Part shown: piece after piece, positions 17,473-26,557 of the stretch
Layout: the number at the start of each line of letters is the position of its first letter
Position numbering within the stretch: the stretch's first letter is position 1
Assembly (NCBI GenBank): GCA_022778785.1
Contig: JALFSO010000097.1
Coordinates: 1-50,025, forward strand
Source of the DNA: Dysosmobacter sp.
GTDB lineage: Bacteria; Bacillota; Clostridia; Oscillospirales; Oscillospiraceae
DNA: 50,025 bases
Direction of reading: 5' to 3'
Made by a program: the position numbers and the translations under genes
The notes under the pieces: model-generated
What the model was told of the DNA's origin: nothing
Database searches by the model: none
The model's input: the letters and a program-made list of their open reading frames with translations, nothing else

Positions 17473-20103
17473 ATGGAGCAGCTGCGGCGGGAGCCCGTTG
17501 AACGGGGAAAACTGAAGATCTTCTTCGGCTATGCAGCCGGTGTGGGCAAGACCTGCGCCATGCTGCGGGCCGCCCATCAGGCCAAGGCCCGGGGCGTGGA
17601 CGTGGTGGTGGGCTGCATCGAGGCTCACGCCCAGTCCCAGACCGCCGCCCTTTGCAGAGGGCTGGAGCAGCTGCCGCCGCAGAGACTTTCCGGGGAGCGG
17701 CCGGAATTTGACCTGGACGCCGCCCTGGGCCGCAGGCCCCAGCTGCTGCTGGTGGACGAGCTGGCCCACATCAACGGGGAGGGCTGCCGCCACGCCCGGC
17801 GGTATCAGGACGTGCAGGAGCTGCTGACCGCCGGCATCGACGTCTGGACCACCGTCAACGTCCAGCACATTGAGAGCCTCAACGACACGGTGGCATCCAT
17901 CACCGGCGTGCTGGTGCGGGAGCGGATCCCGGACTCCGTGTTCGACCAGGCGGATCAGGTGGAGCTGGTGGACATCGAGCCCCGGGACCTGCTGGAGCGG
18001 CTCAACGGCGGAAAGACCCGCCGGGAGGAGACGCTGCGTCCGGAGGTTCGGTTTTTCAATCTGGAGAACCTCACCGCCCTGCGGGAGATCGCCCTGCGCC
18101 GCTGCGCAGACCGGGTGAATCTCCGGAACCGGCATACCGGCAGCGCCGGACGCCGCACCGACGAGCATATCCTGGTCTGCCTGTCCTCCTCGCCGTCCAA
18201 CGCCCGGATCATCCGGACGGCGGCCCGGATGGCCCATGCCTTCCGGTGCCCCTTCACGGCCCTGTTTGTGGAGACACCGGCCATGTCCGCCATGGTGGAG
18301 GAGGACAAGCGCCGCCTGCGGGACAACACCCGTCTGGCCCGGCAGCTGGGCGCGGCCATCGAGACCACCTGCGGCGAGGACGTGCCCTATCAGATCGCGG
18401 AATTCGCCCGGCTCTCCGGCGTCACGACCATCGTCATCGGACGGAGCACGGCGACCCGGAAGACGGTCTTCAGCAAGCCCACCCTCACCGACCGGCTCAT
18501 CGCCGTGGCGCCGGAGCTGGACATCCACGTCATCCCGGACGCCGCGGCGGGGCACCGGGCCGCCAGAACCCGGCGGTCTGTCCGCCTGACGCCGCCCCTG
18601 CGGGACGTGGGCAAGAGCGCCTTGCTTTTGCTGGCGGCCACCCTCATCGGCTACGCATTCTACGCCTTGGGCTTCACGGAGGCCAATATCATCACCGTCT
18701 ATATTCTGGCGGTGCTGCTGACCTCCGTCACCACTACCAGCCGCCTGTGCAGTCTGGCGGCGTCGGTGGTCAGCGTGCTGGTGTTCAACTTCTTCTTCAC
18801 GGTGCCCCGGTTCACCTTCCGGGTCTACGACCGGGGCTATCCGGCCACCTTCCTCATCATGCTCGTGGCCGCCCTTATCACCGGCTCCCTGGCGGCACGG
18901 CTGAAAAGCAGCGCCCGGCAGGCGGCTCAGTCGGCCTACCGGACCCGCATCCTGCTGGAGACCAATCAGCTGCTCCAGAAGGAGCAGGACCGCCTGTATG
19001 TCGTCTCCGCCGCCGCAGGGCAGCTGACGAAGCTGCTGAACAAGGACGTGGTCATGTATCTGACGGAGAACGGGAAGCTGTCGGCCCCCAGCCTGTTCCG
19101 GGCCCCGGACAGCGCCGGGGAGGATCTGACCACCCCGGAGGAGACCGCCGCCGCCGAATGGGTGCTGCGGAACAACAAGCACGCCGGCGCCACCACGGAC
19201 ACCCTGTCCGGCGTCCGATGCCTGTATCTGGCCATCCGGGTGGGGGAGCAGGTCTACGGCGTGGCGGGCATCGCCGTGGCGGATGATCCGCCGGACGCCT
19301 TTGAGAACAGCGTGATGCTGTCCATCCTGGGGGAGTGCGCCCTGGCGCTGGAGAATATCCAGAACGCGGAGGAGAAGGAGCAGGCGGCCATTCTGGCCAA
19401 AAACGAGCAGCTGCGGGCCAACCTCCTGCGGGCCATCTCCCACGACCTGCGGACGCCCCTGACATCCATCTCCGGCAACGCGGGCAATCTGCTGTCCAAC
19501 TATCAGAAGATGGACGACGACGCCCGCACCCGGGCCTTCGCCGACATCTACGGCGACTCCATGTGGCTCATCGACCTGGTGGAGAACCTGCTGGCCGTCA
19601 CCCGCATCGAGGAGGGACGGGTCAGCCTGAACCAGTCCCCCCAGCTGATGGACGAGGTCATCTCCGAGGCGCTGCGGCACGTGGACCGCAGGAGCCGGGA
19701 GCATCCCATTCAGGTGGAGAGCGAGCCGGAGATCATCCTGGCCCGCATCGACCCCAGGCTGGTGGTGCAGGTGGTCATCAACATCGTGGGCAACGCCGTG
19801 AAGTACGCCCCCGCCGGAACGCCCATCCGCATCCGGACGGAGCTGCGGGGGGACTGGGTGACGGTGTCCATTGCGGACCAGGGCCCCGGCATCCCGGATG
19901 GGGAGAAGGCCCGGGTGTTTGACATGTTCTACACCGGCGCCAACCGCATCGCCGACAGCCGCCGCAGCCTGGGCCTGGGACTGGCCCTGTGCCGGTCCAT
20001 CGTGACGGCCCACGGCGGCGCCATCACCGTGTCCGACAACGTGCCCCACGGGGCGGTCTTTACCTTTACATTGCCTGCCGGGGAGGTGGAGCTGCATGAA
20101 TAA
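17473..20103 (+). CDS. kdpD: Sensor histidine kinase KdpD
   Basis: Membrane sensor kinase that responds to low K+ or osmotic stress and phosphorylates KdpE. From this start it has 876 residues, close to the usual 890. Order: KdpD N-terminal domain with Walker A GYAAGVGKT (19-27), a USP-like domain, four transmembrane segments (DUF4118), a GAF-like part, then a kinase core with AISHDLRTPLTS (phosphorylated His about 657) and an ATPase with NIVGNAVKYAP and ADQGPGIPDGE. An ATG at 17428 would add 15 residues but overlaps the -10 element, so the start behind CAGGGGGC is preferred. It overlaps kdpE by 8 bases. kdpFABC is not in the window. Confidence 0.92.
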   Translation: MEQLRREPVERGKLKIFFGYAAGVGKTCAMLRAAHQAKARGVDVVVGCIEAHAQSQTAALCRGLEQLPPQRLSGERPEFDLDAALGRRPQLLLVDELAHINGEGCRHARRYQDVQELLTAGIDVWTTVNVQHIESLNDTVASITGVLVRERIPDSVFDQADQVELVDIEPRDLLERLNGGKTRREETLRPEVRFFNLENLTALREIALRRCADRVNLRNRHTGSAGRRTDEHILVCLSSSPSNARIIRTAARMAHAFRCPFTALFVETPAMSAMVEEDKRRLRDNTRLARQLGAAIETTCGEDVPYQIAEFARLSGVTTIVIGRSTATRKTVFSKPTLTDRLIAVAPELDIHVIPDAAAGHRAARTRRSVRLTPPLRDVGKSALLLLAATLIGYAFYALGFTEANIITVYILAVLLTSVTTTSRLCSLAASVVSVLVFNFFFTVPRFTFRVYDRGYPATFLIMLVAALITGSLAARLKSSARQAAQSAYRTRILLETNQLLQKEQDRLYVVSAAAGQLTKLLNKDVVMYLTENGKLSAPSLFRAPDSAGEDLTTPEETAAAEWVLRNNKHAGATTDTLSGVRCLYLAIRVGEQVYGVAGIAVADDPPDAFENSVMLSILGECALALENIQNAEEKEQAAILAKNEQLRANLLRAISHDLRTPLTSISGNAGNLLSNYQKMDDDARTRAFADIYGDSMWLIDLVENLLAVTRIEEGRVSLNQSPQLMDEVISEALRHVDRRSREHPIQVESEPEIILARIDPRLVVQVVINIVGNAVKYAPAGTPIRIRTELRGDWVTVSIADQGPGIPDGEKARVFDMFYTGANRIADSRRSLGLGLALCRSIVTAHGGAITVSDNVPHGAVFTFTLPAGEVELHE

Positions 20104-20797
20104 ACCATTGATCCTGGTGGTGGAGGACGACGCGGCGGTGCGGAACCTCATCACCACCACACTGAAGGCCAACGACTACCGCTATCTGGTGGCGGCCAAC
20201 GGGGAGAGCGCCATTCTGGAGGCGTCCTCCCACAATCCGGACATCGTCTTGCTGGACCTGGGCCTGCCGGACCTGGACGGCGTGGAGGTCATCGCCCGGG
20301 TCCGCACCTGGTCCAACATGCCCATCATCGTCATCAGCGCCCGGAGCGAGGACAGCGACAAGATCGAGGCCCTGGATGCCGGAGCAGATGACTATCTCAC
20401 CAAGCCCTTCTCCGTGGAGGAGCTGCTGGCCCGTCTGCGGGCCACCCAGCGGCGGCTGGCGTACATGACCGCCGAGACGCCCACCGGCGGCGCCGTATTT
20501 GTCAACGGGAAGCTGCGGGTGGACTACGCCGCCGGCTGTGCCTGGCTGGACGGGCAGGAGCTGCACCTGACGCCCATCGAGTACAAGCTGCTGTGCCTGC
20601 TGTGCCGGAACGTGGGCAAGGTGCTGACCCATACCTACCTCACTCAGAACATCTGGGGCCGCAGCTGGGACAATGACATCGCCTCCCTCCGGGTGTTCAT
20701 GGCCACCCTGCGGAAGAAGCTGGAGCCGGATCCGGACAGTCCCCAGTACATCCAGACCCATATCGGCGTGGGCTACCGCATGATGCGGATGGAGTGA
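20096..20797 (+). CDS. kdpE: Response regulator KdpE
   Basis: OmpR-family DNA-binding response regulator, partner of KdpD. The receiver domain has Asp54 (IVLLDLGLPDLDG) as phosphoacceptor and the usual Asp pair EDD at 10-12. The winged helix lies at about 130-230 (LTPIEYKLLCLLCRNVGKVLTH, ending YIQTHIGVGYRM). Length 233. It is translationally coupled to kdpD. With no kdpFABC nearby, the ktr genes or remote operons are possible targets. Confidence 0.95.
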   Translation: MNKPLILVVEDDAAVRNLITTTLKANDYRYLVAANGESAILEASSHNPDIVLLDLGLPDLDGVEVIARVRTWSNMPIIVISARSEDSDKIEALDAGADDYLTKPFSVEELLARLRATQRRLAYMTAETPTGGAVFVNGKLRVDYAAGCAWLDGQELHLTPIEYKLLCLLCRNVGKVLTHTYLTQNIWGRSWDNDIASLRVFMATLRKKLEPDPDSPQYIQTHIGVGYRMMRME

Positions 20798-20829
20798 CGA
20801 GGGCGGAAAAATCTTAACGGCAATTTCGA

Positions 20830-20858
20830 TTTACTTCCGGCCGCGGATATGGTATGAT
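20830..20858 (+). promoter_or_regulatory. Predicted sigma-A promoter of degV
   Basis: TTTACT (20830-20835) and TATGAT (20853-20858) are 17 bp apart, giving a 5' leader of about 140 bases before the degV start. Confidence 0.5.
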
Positions 20859-21007
20859 AACCCGCGTAAGCGGTCTGAATCTGTCAGACGCGGGGGAATG
20901 ACGGCGCGGTGTTTTGAACGCCTGCGGCAGCATGACCCATGGAAACAGCCCGGACGCCGCCTGATCGCAGCAGGGACCGGGACGACCCGGACCGGAAGGA
21001 GTACATC

Positions 21008-21898
21008 ATGGCTGAATATGTGATTTTTACCGACGCGGGCGGCGATGTTCCCGCGGAACTGTGGACGAAATACGGATTGGGGAGCGTCCCCATGAGCTAT
21101 CTGCTCTCCGGCGAGACCGGTCTCTTCGACCCCGGCGACCCGGAGCGGGAGGCCTGCTGCGCCAAATTTTACGACGCCCTGCGGCGGCGGGCGGACGTGT
21201 CCACCTCCCAGATCACCCCGTTTCTCTTTGAGAAGCTGTTCGCCCCGGAGCTGGAGGCAGGAAGGGATGTGCTGTACTGCGGCTTCTCCTCCGGCCTGTC
21301 CTCCACCTGGCAGAACGCCCAGGCGGTGAGGGAGCTGCTGGAAGAGCGGTTCCCGCAGCGCACCGTCCGGTGCGTGGACAGTCTCAGCGCCGCCGGCGGC
21401 GCCGGCATCTTCGCCTTACAGGCGGCGGTGAACCGGGAGCGGGGCATGTCCCTGGAGGAGAACGCCCAATGGCTGGAGGCCCACGCGTCCAAGATGTGCC
21501 ACTGGTTCACGGTGGACGATCTGGACTTCCTGAAGCGGGGCGGACGGCTGTCGCCCACCGTGGCCTTCCTGGGGGGCAAGCTCCAGATCAAGCCCCTGCT
21601 GGTGATTTTGCAGGACGGCAAGCTGAAGGTGGTGGAGAAGGCCCGGGGCCGCAAGGCGGCCATGCAGCGTCTGGTGCAGATGTATCAGAACGCCCTGGAC
21701 TTCGGCGGCGCGGAGCCGCTGGTCATCGTGGACCACGCGGGCTGTCCCGAGGAGGCGGAGGCCCTGGCGGAGCAGCTGCGGGCGGTGTCTCCCGCCGGAA
21801 CACAGGTGCTGGTCACCGGCCTGTCTCCCATCATCGGCGCCCACACCGGCCCCGGCGCCCTGACGGTCTGCCACTTCGGCACCGGCCGGATGGGATAA
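21008..21898 (+). CDS. DegV family fatty-acid-binding protein
   Basis: DegV/FakB-like proteins bind a fatty acid and present it to a fatty acid kinase for entry into phospholipids. The 296 residues begin MAEYVIFTDAGGDVPAELW, the family N-terminus, and include FSSGLSSTWQNAQ, VDSLSAAGGAGIFALQA and LDFLKRGGRLSPTVAFLG. The start at 21008 has AAGGAG seven bases upstream; an upstream ATG at 20939 has none. It is a single gene with its own promoter and terminator. The lipid ligand is not shown by the sequence. Confidence 0.92.
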   Translation: MAEYVIFTDAGGDVPAELWTKYGLGSVPMSYLLSGETGLFDPGDPEREACCAKFYDALRRRADVSTSQITPFLFEKLFAPELEAGRDVLYCGFSSGLSSTWQNAQAVRELLEERFPQRTVRCVDSLSAAGGAGIFALQAAVNRERGMSLEENAQWLEAHASKMCHWFTVDDLDFLKRGGRLSPTVAFLGGKLQIKPLLVILQDGKLKVVEKARGRKAAMQRLVQMYQNALDFGGAEPLVIVDHAGCPEEAEALAEQLRAVSPAGTQVLVTGLSPIIGAHTGPGALTVCHFGTGRMG

Positions 21899-21928
21899 GC
21901 ACGATATATTGACTGATTTGAGCATGAT

Positions 21929-21969
21929 AAAAGACATCCCTTGCCCAAAACAGGCGTGGGATGTCTTTT
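21929..21969. terminator. Bidirectional terminator between degV and gluQ
   Basis: A 12-bp perfect stem (AAAAGACATCCC with its complement at 21958-21969) has A and T tracts on both sides and lies between two convergent genes. Confidence 0.9.
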
Positions 21970-21988
21970 CATTTTCATAAATCGATTG

Positions 21989-22936
21989 TCAGAACAGATC
22001 CTCCGGCAGACGGATGTCCTCCTGTGACACACGGTCCCAGCGGAAGTCCTCCACCAGTTCCCGGGGCGTCCTGGGTCCGCCGCCGGGATTCAGGCCCGCC
22101 AGATACGCCAGCTTTCCCACGATCTCCTCTCGGGCGTACCGGCTTTGCAGGGTCTCCAGTCCCAGGGAGCCGTCCCGCTTGGACAGGCGGCGGCCGCCGC
22201 TGTCCAGCAGCAGGGGGAAGTGATAGAAGACCGGCGGCGTCAGGCCCAGCAGACGGTACAGCAGCAGCTGACGGGGGGTGGAGGACAGCAGGTCCGCTCC
22301 CCGCACCACCTCTGTGACGCCCATGGCGCCGTCGTCCACCACCACCGCCAGCTGATAGGCGTACAGCCCGTCAGACCGGCGAAGGAGAAAGTCGCCGCAG
22401 TCCGTGGGCAGATACTCCCGGACAGGACCCATGTGGCCGTCGGTGAAGGAGAGGGTCTCCTCCGGCACCCGCAGCCGCAGGGCCGGGGGGCGTTTGGCGG
22501 CGGCGGTCCGGGCCGCGATCTCCTCCGCCGTCAGGTTCCGGCAGGTGCCGGGATACACCGTCAGGCCGTCCTCCCGATGGGGGGCGCTGGCGGCGTGAAG
22601 CTGGGCGCGGGTGCAGAAGCAAGGATACACCACACCCTGCCGCTCCAGTTCTGCCAGGGCCGCGTTGTACAGGGCGGTCCGGCGGCTCTGGTCATAGGGG
22701 GCGTGGGGGCCGCCCAGACTGCCGCCCTCGTCCCAGTCCAGCCCCAGCCAGCAGAGGTCCTCCTCCAGCTGACGGGCGTAGGCGGGCTTGCACCGGTCCG
22801 TGTCCAGATCCTCGATGCGGAGAATGTACCGTCCGCCTTGATGCCGGACGCTGAGCCAGGCCAGCAGGGCGCACAGCAGATTGCCCAGGTGCATCCGTCC
22901 GCTGGGGGAGGGGGCGAACCGTCCCACGGTGTTCAT
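21989..22936 (-). CDS. gluQ: Glutamyl-Q tRNA(Asp) synthetase
   Basis: Attaches glutamate to queuosine in the tRNA(Asp) anticodon. It is a GluRS paralogue without the anticodon-binding half. The 315 residues start MNTVGRFAPSPSGRMHLGN (HIGH-like HLGN at 16-19), have the zinc-site pattern CFC with a later YPGTC, and the KMSKS equivalent LSKRDGS near 230. The length fits GluQRS rather than full GluRS (about 480). The start at 22936 follows AAAGGAGG; the frame is open further upstream but runs over the divergent promoter. Queuosine genes are not in the window. Confidence 0.9.
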   Translation of the reverse strand: MNTVGRFAPSPSGRMHLGNLLCALLAWLSVRHQGGRYILRIEDLDTDRCKPAYARQLEEDLCWLGLDWDEGGSLGGPHAPYDQSRRTALYNAALAELERQGVVYPCFCTRAQLHAASAPHREDGLTVYPGTCRNLTAEEIAARTAAAKRPPALRLRVPEETLSFTDGHMGPVREYLPTDCGDFLLRRSDGLYAYQLAVVVDDGAMGVTEVVRGADLLSSTPRQLLLYRLLGLTPPVFYHFPLLLDSGGRRLSKRDGSLGLETLQSRYAREEIVGKLAYLAGLNPGGGPRTPRELVEDFRWDRVSQEDIRLPEDLF

Positions 22937-22964
22937 TTGGAAAACCTCCTTTGCGCCGTATCCC

Positions 22965-22993
22965 TTGTCAGGGATGCCGGGGCATGGTAAAAT
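22965..22993 (+). promoter_or_regulatory. Predicted promoter of the YbaK-like gene
   Basis: TTGTCA (22965-22970) and TAAAAT (22988-22993) are 17 bp apart, with a TGG extended -10. It lies 32 bases upstream of the start at 23025. Confidence 0.6.
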
Positions 22994-23024
22994 AGCGGAA
23001 AACCGACAAAAGGGGAGACAGGAT

Positions 23025-23513
23025 ATGACGGAACAGGCCCAGGCGGTGTTGACGCTGCTGCGGGAGCGGGGCATCCCCTTTGACGTGGCGGAGCATGTCC
23101 CGGTGTACACCATTGAGGAGATGCTGTCGCTGCACCTGCCCGACGCGGGCTCGGTGGCTAAGAACCTGTTCCTCCGGGATGACAAAAGGTGGAATTACTA
23201 CCTGCTGGTAATCCGGGAGGAGAAGACGGCGGACCTGAAAGCCCTGCGGGAGCGCATCGGCGCACGGCCTCTGAGCTTTGCGTCGGAGAACGATCTGGAG
23301 CGGTTCCTGAAGGTGCCGAAGGGGTCCGTGACGCCCTTCGGCGTCCTCAACGACCAGGAGCGGAAGGTCCGGGTGATCTTTGACGCGTCCTTCCGGGGGA
23401 GCCACATCGGCGTCCACCCCAACGACAACACCGCCACGGTATGGCTCCGGACGGAGGATCTCACGGCTCTGCTGGAGGAACACGGCAATGCCGTCTCCTT
23501 CGCGGAGCTTTAA
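23025..23513 (+). CDS. YbaK/ProX-type aminoacyl-tRNA deacylase
   Basis: Likely hydrolyses mischarged tRNA, such as Ala- or Cys-tRNA(Pro), in trans. The 162 residues are a single YbaK editing domain: PVYTIEEMLSLHLPDAGSVA, then the conserved KNLFLRD Lys, LSFASENDLERFL, KGSVTPFGVLND, and IGVHPNDNTATVWL at the end. The start at 23025 lies behind GGGGAGACAGG and downstream of the promoter. It is divergent from gluQ, so the two tRNA-related genes share one upstream region. Substrate is not decided by sequence; ProX is the nearest type. Confidence 0.88.
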   Translation: MTEQAQAVLTLLRERGIPFDVAEHVPVYTIEEMLSLHLPDAGSVAKNLFLRDDKRWNYYLLVIREEKTADLKALRERIGARPLSFASENDLERFLKVPKGSVTPFGVLNDQERKVRVIFDASFRGSHIGVHPNDNTATVWLRTEDLTALLEEHGNAVSFAEL

Positions 23514-23526
23514 CAAGGAACCATGG

Positions 23527-23556
23527 GCGCCTGCCGCGGCCGCGGCAGGTGCTTTT
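23527..23556. terminator. Terminator between the YbaK-like and DUF2974 genes
   Basis: A GC-rich 12-bp stem around CCTGCCGCGG with a two-base loop is followed by TTTTGCG on the plus strand. It lies between two convergent genes only 47 bases apart. Confidence 0.7.
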
Positions 23557-23560
23557 GCGT

Positions 23561-24646
23561 TTACTCGCCGCCCTCCCGGAAGGTGTTTAGCGCCGTCTGC
23601 ACCAGCCCGGCGATGGCCTGGGCCATTACCCGGCGGCTGGCGGCGTCGGTATTTTTCAGCGACCGCAGCACCGCCTGAAGATTGTGGGGCTGGATCAGCT
23701 CCCGGGCATAGCTGGCCTCTCCGGCGGAGAGCAGGCCGAAGACGGTGTCCACGATGTCCTCCCGCTCCGCGGGACTGAGCCGGGCCAGCCAGCGTTTGAT
23801 GGCCAGATCCGTCATCCGGCTGCCGGGGGTGACGGACTGCATCCGGACGAAGTCGCCGCCCAGCACCTCCCAGGTATAGGGATCGTGCTGGAGCAGGCCG
23901 ATTTGCCGGCTTTTCACCACAGTGTAGGGGTCCTCCTGCTCCAGCAGCATCCCCACTACGGAGGACTGGGGCAGGTAGGTGTCGATGCGGGGCAGCAGCT
24001 CCCGGTAGCCGGGGCTGCGGATGACGTGGTCCGTGAAGCCGGGGCCGTCGTTGCTGTACACCGCCGTGACCCGCTGCCGGATGGCGGCGGGACTCTGGGA
24101 CGCGGCGTAGACCGCCAGATTGCCGCCCTTGGAGTGTCCGCCCAGCAGCAGCCGTCCGGAGAAGGAGGCAGCGAACCGCTTGACGTACCGGAGCGCCGCC
24201 AGCTGGGCCGGGACGGCGTCCATGAAGGCCATGTTGAAGTCCTCCTTCCAGCCCACCAGGGTGGAGTCCGTGCCCCGGAAGGACAGAAAGGCGGAGCCGT
24301 CCCCCAGCAGGACGGCCATGGCGGCGAACTGCATCTCGTTCTCCGGCTGGAACTGGTCCTGATAGAAGGTCAGCCGCAGGGGGGCGAACCGGGGCGCGGC
24401 GGCCAGGGCCCGCAGCAGCTCCAGATCCTGCCGGCACCGCACCCGTCCCCGCCGGTCCTCCGGCAGGGAGAGGTAGGTCTCAGTGGCGTCCTTCAGGGAG
24501 ACGGAAGGGCCCGGTTCCTGCGGGACCAGGTTATTGAAATGGACGTAGACCAGGGCGGAGAGGATCAGATTGTCCACCGGGCCCAGAGGGACCTGGGTCA
24601 TGGGAATGTCACCCCGCCAGGTGAGATAGTCAAAGAGGTCGGGCAT
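23561..24646 (-). CDS. DUF2974 (Mbeg1-like) alpha/beta hydrolase
   Basis: 361 residues. A lipase-type nucleophile elbow GGHSKGGN places the Ser at about 172, preceded by FLSFRGTDSTLVGWKEDFNM, typical of class 3 lipase-like folds. This matches the DUF2974/Mbeg1-like family, common in Firmicutes and without a settled substrate. No signal peptide is visible, so it is probably cytosolic. The start at 24646 has AAAGGAG well placed. It is a single gene, probably read from the AT-rich region near 24820. Confidence 0.85.
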   Translation of the reverse strand: MPDLFDYLTWRGDIPMTQVPLGPVDNLILSALVYVHFNNLVPQEPGPSVSLKDATETYLSLPEDRRGRVRCRQDLELLRALAAAPRFAPLRLTFYQDQFQPENEMQFAAMAVLLGDGSAFLSFRGTDSTLVGWKEDFNMAFMDAVPAQLAALRYVKRFAASFSGRLLLGGHSKGGNLAVYAASQSPAAIRQRVTAVYSNDGPGFTDHVIRSPGYRELLPRIDTYLPQSSVVGMLLEQEDPYTVVKSRQIGLLQHDPYTWEVLGGDFVRMQSVTPGSRMTDLAIKRWLARLSPAEREDIVDTVFGLLSAGEASYARELIQPHNLQAVLRSLKNTDAASRRVMAQAIAGLVQTALNTFREGGE

Positions 24647-24814
24647 TGCGTCTGCTCCTTTGCGGCATATGCCGGGGATACGTCCATCATACAGGAAACC
24701 GGCGTCATGTGCAACCGGTTTTCCGCGGGCATGGAGCGCTCATTTTCAGTTTACGGTCCCGCAGCGGGAATGGTGACGGGAACCGGCGCGGGGTACGGCG
24801 AAGTGAAAATATGG

Positions 24815-24837
24815 TAATATATTATATAATGTATAAT
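24815..24837. promoter_or_regulatory. AT-rich island with -10-like hexamers on both strands
   Basis: TATAAT occurs twice on the plus strand (24825-24830, 24832-24837) and once on the minus strand (24826-24821). The minus copy could serve the DUF2974 gene with a 170-base leader. The plus copies would read towards the arc terminator and could make a short RNA ending in that hairpin. The -35 boxes are weak. Confidence 0.3.
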
Positions 24838-24874
24838 GCGCCGGAAAGGCGTGCTCCGGGGCAGCGTGAACACG

Positions 24875-24912
24875 AAAAAACGTGTCCGCGCCTTTCCGAA
24901 GGCGCGGACACG
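24875..24912 (-). terminator. Terminator of the arc operon
   Basis: A 14-bp perfect stem (CGTGTCCGCGCCTT, loop of four) is followed on the minus strand by TTTTTT, just past the arcC stop at 24939. Confidence 0.92.
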
Positions 24913-24938
24913 CGGGTGGTTTTCGAAGAGGACATCGC

Positions 24939-25874
24939 TTACATTTGAATGCGGGTGCCGGTCTTGCCCTCAATGCCGTCCCTGGCCTTCTCCAGCAGCG
25001 TGATGAGCGCCACACGGCCGGGCTTGGACTCGGCGAACTGCATGGCGGCCTGGACCTTGGGCAGCATGGAACCGGGGGCAAACTGCTTTTCGGCGATATA
25101 CTTCCGGGCCTCGTCCGGCGTCAGGGTGTCCAGACCCTTCTGATCCGGCTTGCCGAAGTTGATGGCCACTTTCTCCACTGCCGTCAGGATGATCAGCATA
25201 TCGGCGTCCACCAGCTCAGCCAGCTTGGCGGAGGCGAAATCCTTGTCGATGACAGCGGGGGTGCCGCAGAGCCTTCCGTTTCTGCGCACCACGGGGATGC
25301 CGCCGCCGCCCACGGTGATGACCACGCAGCCGTCCTGGATCAGCGCCCGGATAGTGTGCTTTTCAATGACGTCGATGGGTTTGGGGGAGGGGACCACCTG
25401 ACGGTAGCCCCGCCCGGCATCCTCTACCATGGTGTAGCCTTTTTCCCTGGCGATGCGCTCCGCGGTCTCCTTGTCGTAGAAGGCGCCCACGGGCTTGGTG
25501 GGGTGCTGGAAGGCGGGATCGGCCTCGTCCACCAGCACCTGGGTCACCACAGTGGCTACATCCTTCACGATGCCGCGCCTGGCGAGCTCGTTGCCGATGG
25601 CGTTCTGCAGGTGGAAGCCAATATAGCCCTGGGACATGGCGCCGCATTCGGGGAAGGGCATGTCGGACTTGATGGCGCCGGATTCGGCGGCGGTGGACAT
25701 GCCCAGATTGATGGCGCCCACCTGAGGTCCGTTGCCGTGGGCGATGATGACTTCATTGCCCTGCTCGATGAGATCGACGATGGGTTTTGCGGTCTCCGTG
25801 ACCAGGGTGAGCTGCTCTTTGGGAGTGTTGCCCAGAGCGTTGCCGCCCAAGGCGATCACGATACGTTGAGACAT
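24939..25874 (-). CDS. arcC: Carbamate kinase
   Basis: Transfers phosphate from carbamoyl phosphate to ADP, the ATP-yielding last step of the arginine deiminase pathway. Length 311. Motifs include IVIALGGNALG at the start, IAHGNGPQVGAINLG, VVPSPKP, VTVGGGGIPVV and DKDFASAKLA. It is the last gene of arcB-arcA-argR-arcC and is followed by a strong terminator. An AAGGGG sequence precedes the start. Confidence 0.97.
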   Translation of the reverse strand: MSQRIVIALGGNALGNTPKEQLTLVTETAKPIVDLIEQGNEVIIAHGNGPQVGAINLGMSTAAESGAIKSDMPFPECGAMSQGYIGFHLQNAIGNELARRGIVKDVATVVTQVLVDEADPAFQHPTKPVGAFYDKETAERIAREKGYTMVEDAGRGYRQVVPSPKPIDVIEKHTIRALIQDGCVVITVGGGGIPVVRRNGRLCGTPAVIDKDFASAKLAELVDADMLIILTAVEKVAINFGKPDQKGLDTLTPDEARKYIAEKQFAPGSMLPKVQAAMQFAESKPGRVALITLLEKARDGIEGKTGTRIQM

Positions 25875-25949
25875 CGTATAAGACCCCTTCCTATCAGAAT
25901 GTGCCTTGTGCTGTGGGCTGCTTCCGGCGATGTGGATCGCCTGCTCCGG

Positions 25950-26402
25950 TCATTTGCAGACCTGCGCGATCTCGCGGCAGAGCCCCAGAGCGGAGGCCTC
26001 ATCCCGCATGACGATCAGCACGGTGTCATTGCCGCAGACACAGCCCACCATTTCCGGGATCTCCATGGAGTCAAGAGCGGCACCGGCTGCGTCAGCCAGA
26101 CCGGGCATGGTCTTGATGATAGCGAGATTATTGACGGAGTTGCAGGTCAGACAGCACTCCCGCAGGATCTTCTGCAGCCGGTCCACAAAGGCGAACTCGA
26201 TCTGTTTCTTGGAAACCGCGTAACGATAACGTCCGTCGCCGCAGGGCTCCTTTACCAGATGCAGCTGCTTGATATCCCGGGAGATCGTGGACTGCGTGCA
26301 GGCATAACCGCATTCCACCAGCTTTTCGCTGAGTGCGTCCTGCGTTTCGATGACAGATTCCGCTATCAGCTCAAGGATTTTTTCTTGTCGTTTGTTTTTC
26401 AT
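25950..26402 (-). CDS. argR: ArgR-type arginine repressor
   Basis: Hexameric arginine-sensing regulator. The 150 residues are the usual two domains: a winged helix at 1-70 (RQEKILELIAESVIETQDAL, ACTQSTISRDIKQLHLVK) and an arginine-binding domain (SVNNLAIIKTMPGLADAAG, then GCVCGNDTVLIVMRD, where the usual GTIAGDDT is varied to GCVCGNDT). The start at 26402 has GAGGGG upstream. It lies inside the arc operon between arcA and arcC, so it should be co-expressed with the pathway. Some family members activate ADI genes rather than repress biosynthesis. Confidence 0.93.
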   Translation of the reverse strand: MKNKRQEKILELIAESVIETQDALSEKLVECGYACTQSTISRDIKQLHLVKEPCGDGRYRYAVSKKQIEFAFVDRLQKILRECCLTCNSVNNLAIIKTMPGLADAAGAALDSMEIPEMVGCVCGNDTVLIVMRDEASALGLCREIAQVCK

Positions 26403-26557
26403 AGTGACAACCCCTCGTATCCTTGCGTGTGGAGGTCTCTGAAGAACCTCTCCCGGTGGTTCAGAAAAGCGAAATCCATAATGGCCGGACGCCCGCTTCC
26501 GGTGAGCCGCAGAGCTCCCGTCCGCGGACGTCCGATCACGTATGAGGTGTTTTGGTT

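Noticed and set aside
17005-20172. A 1055-codon open frame on the minus strand across kdpD
   Set aside because: It is antisense to a clear kdpD, has low-complexity His/Gly/Gln-rich translation and no domain. Long antisense frames are common at this GC. The same holds for other long frames opposite argS, uxaC, uxuB, eda and the ABC-F gene.
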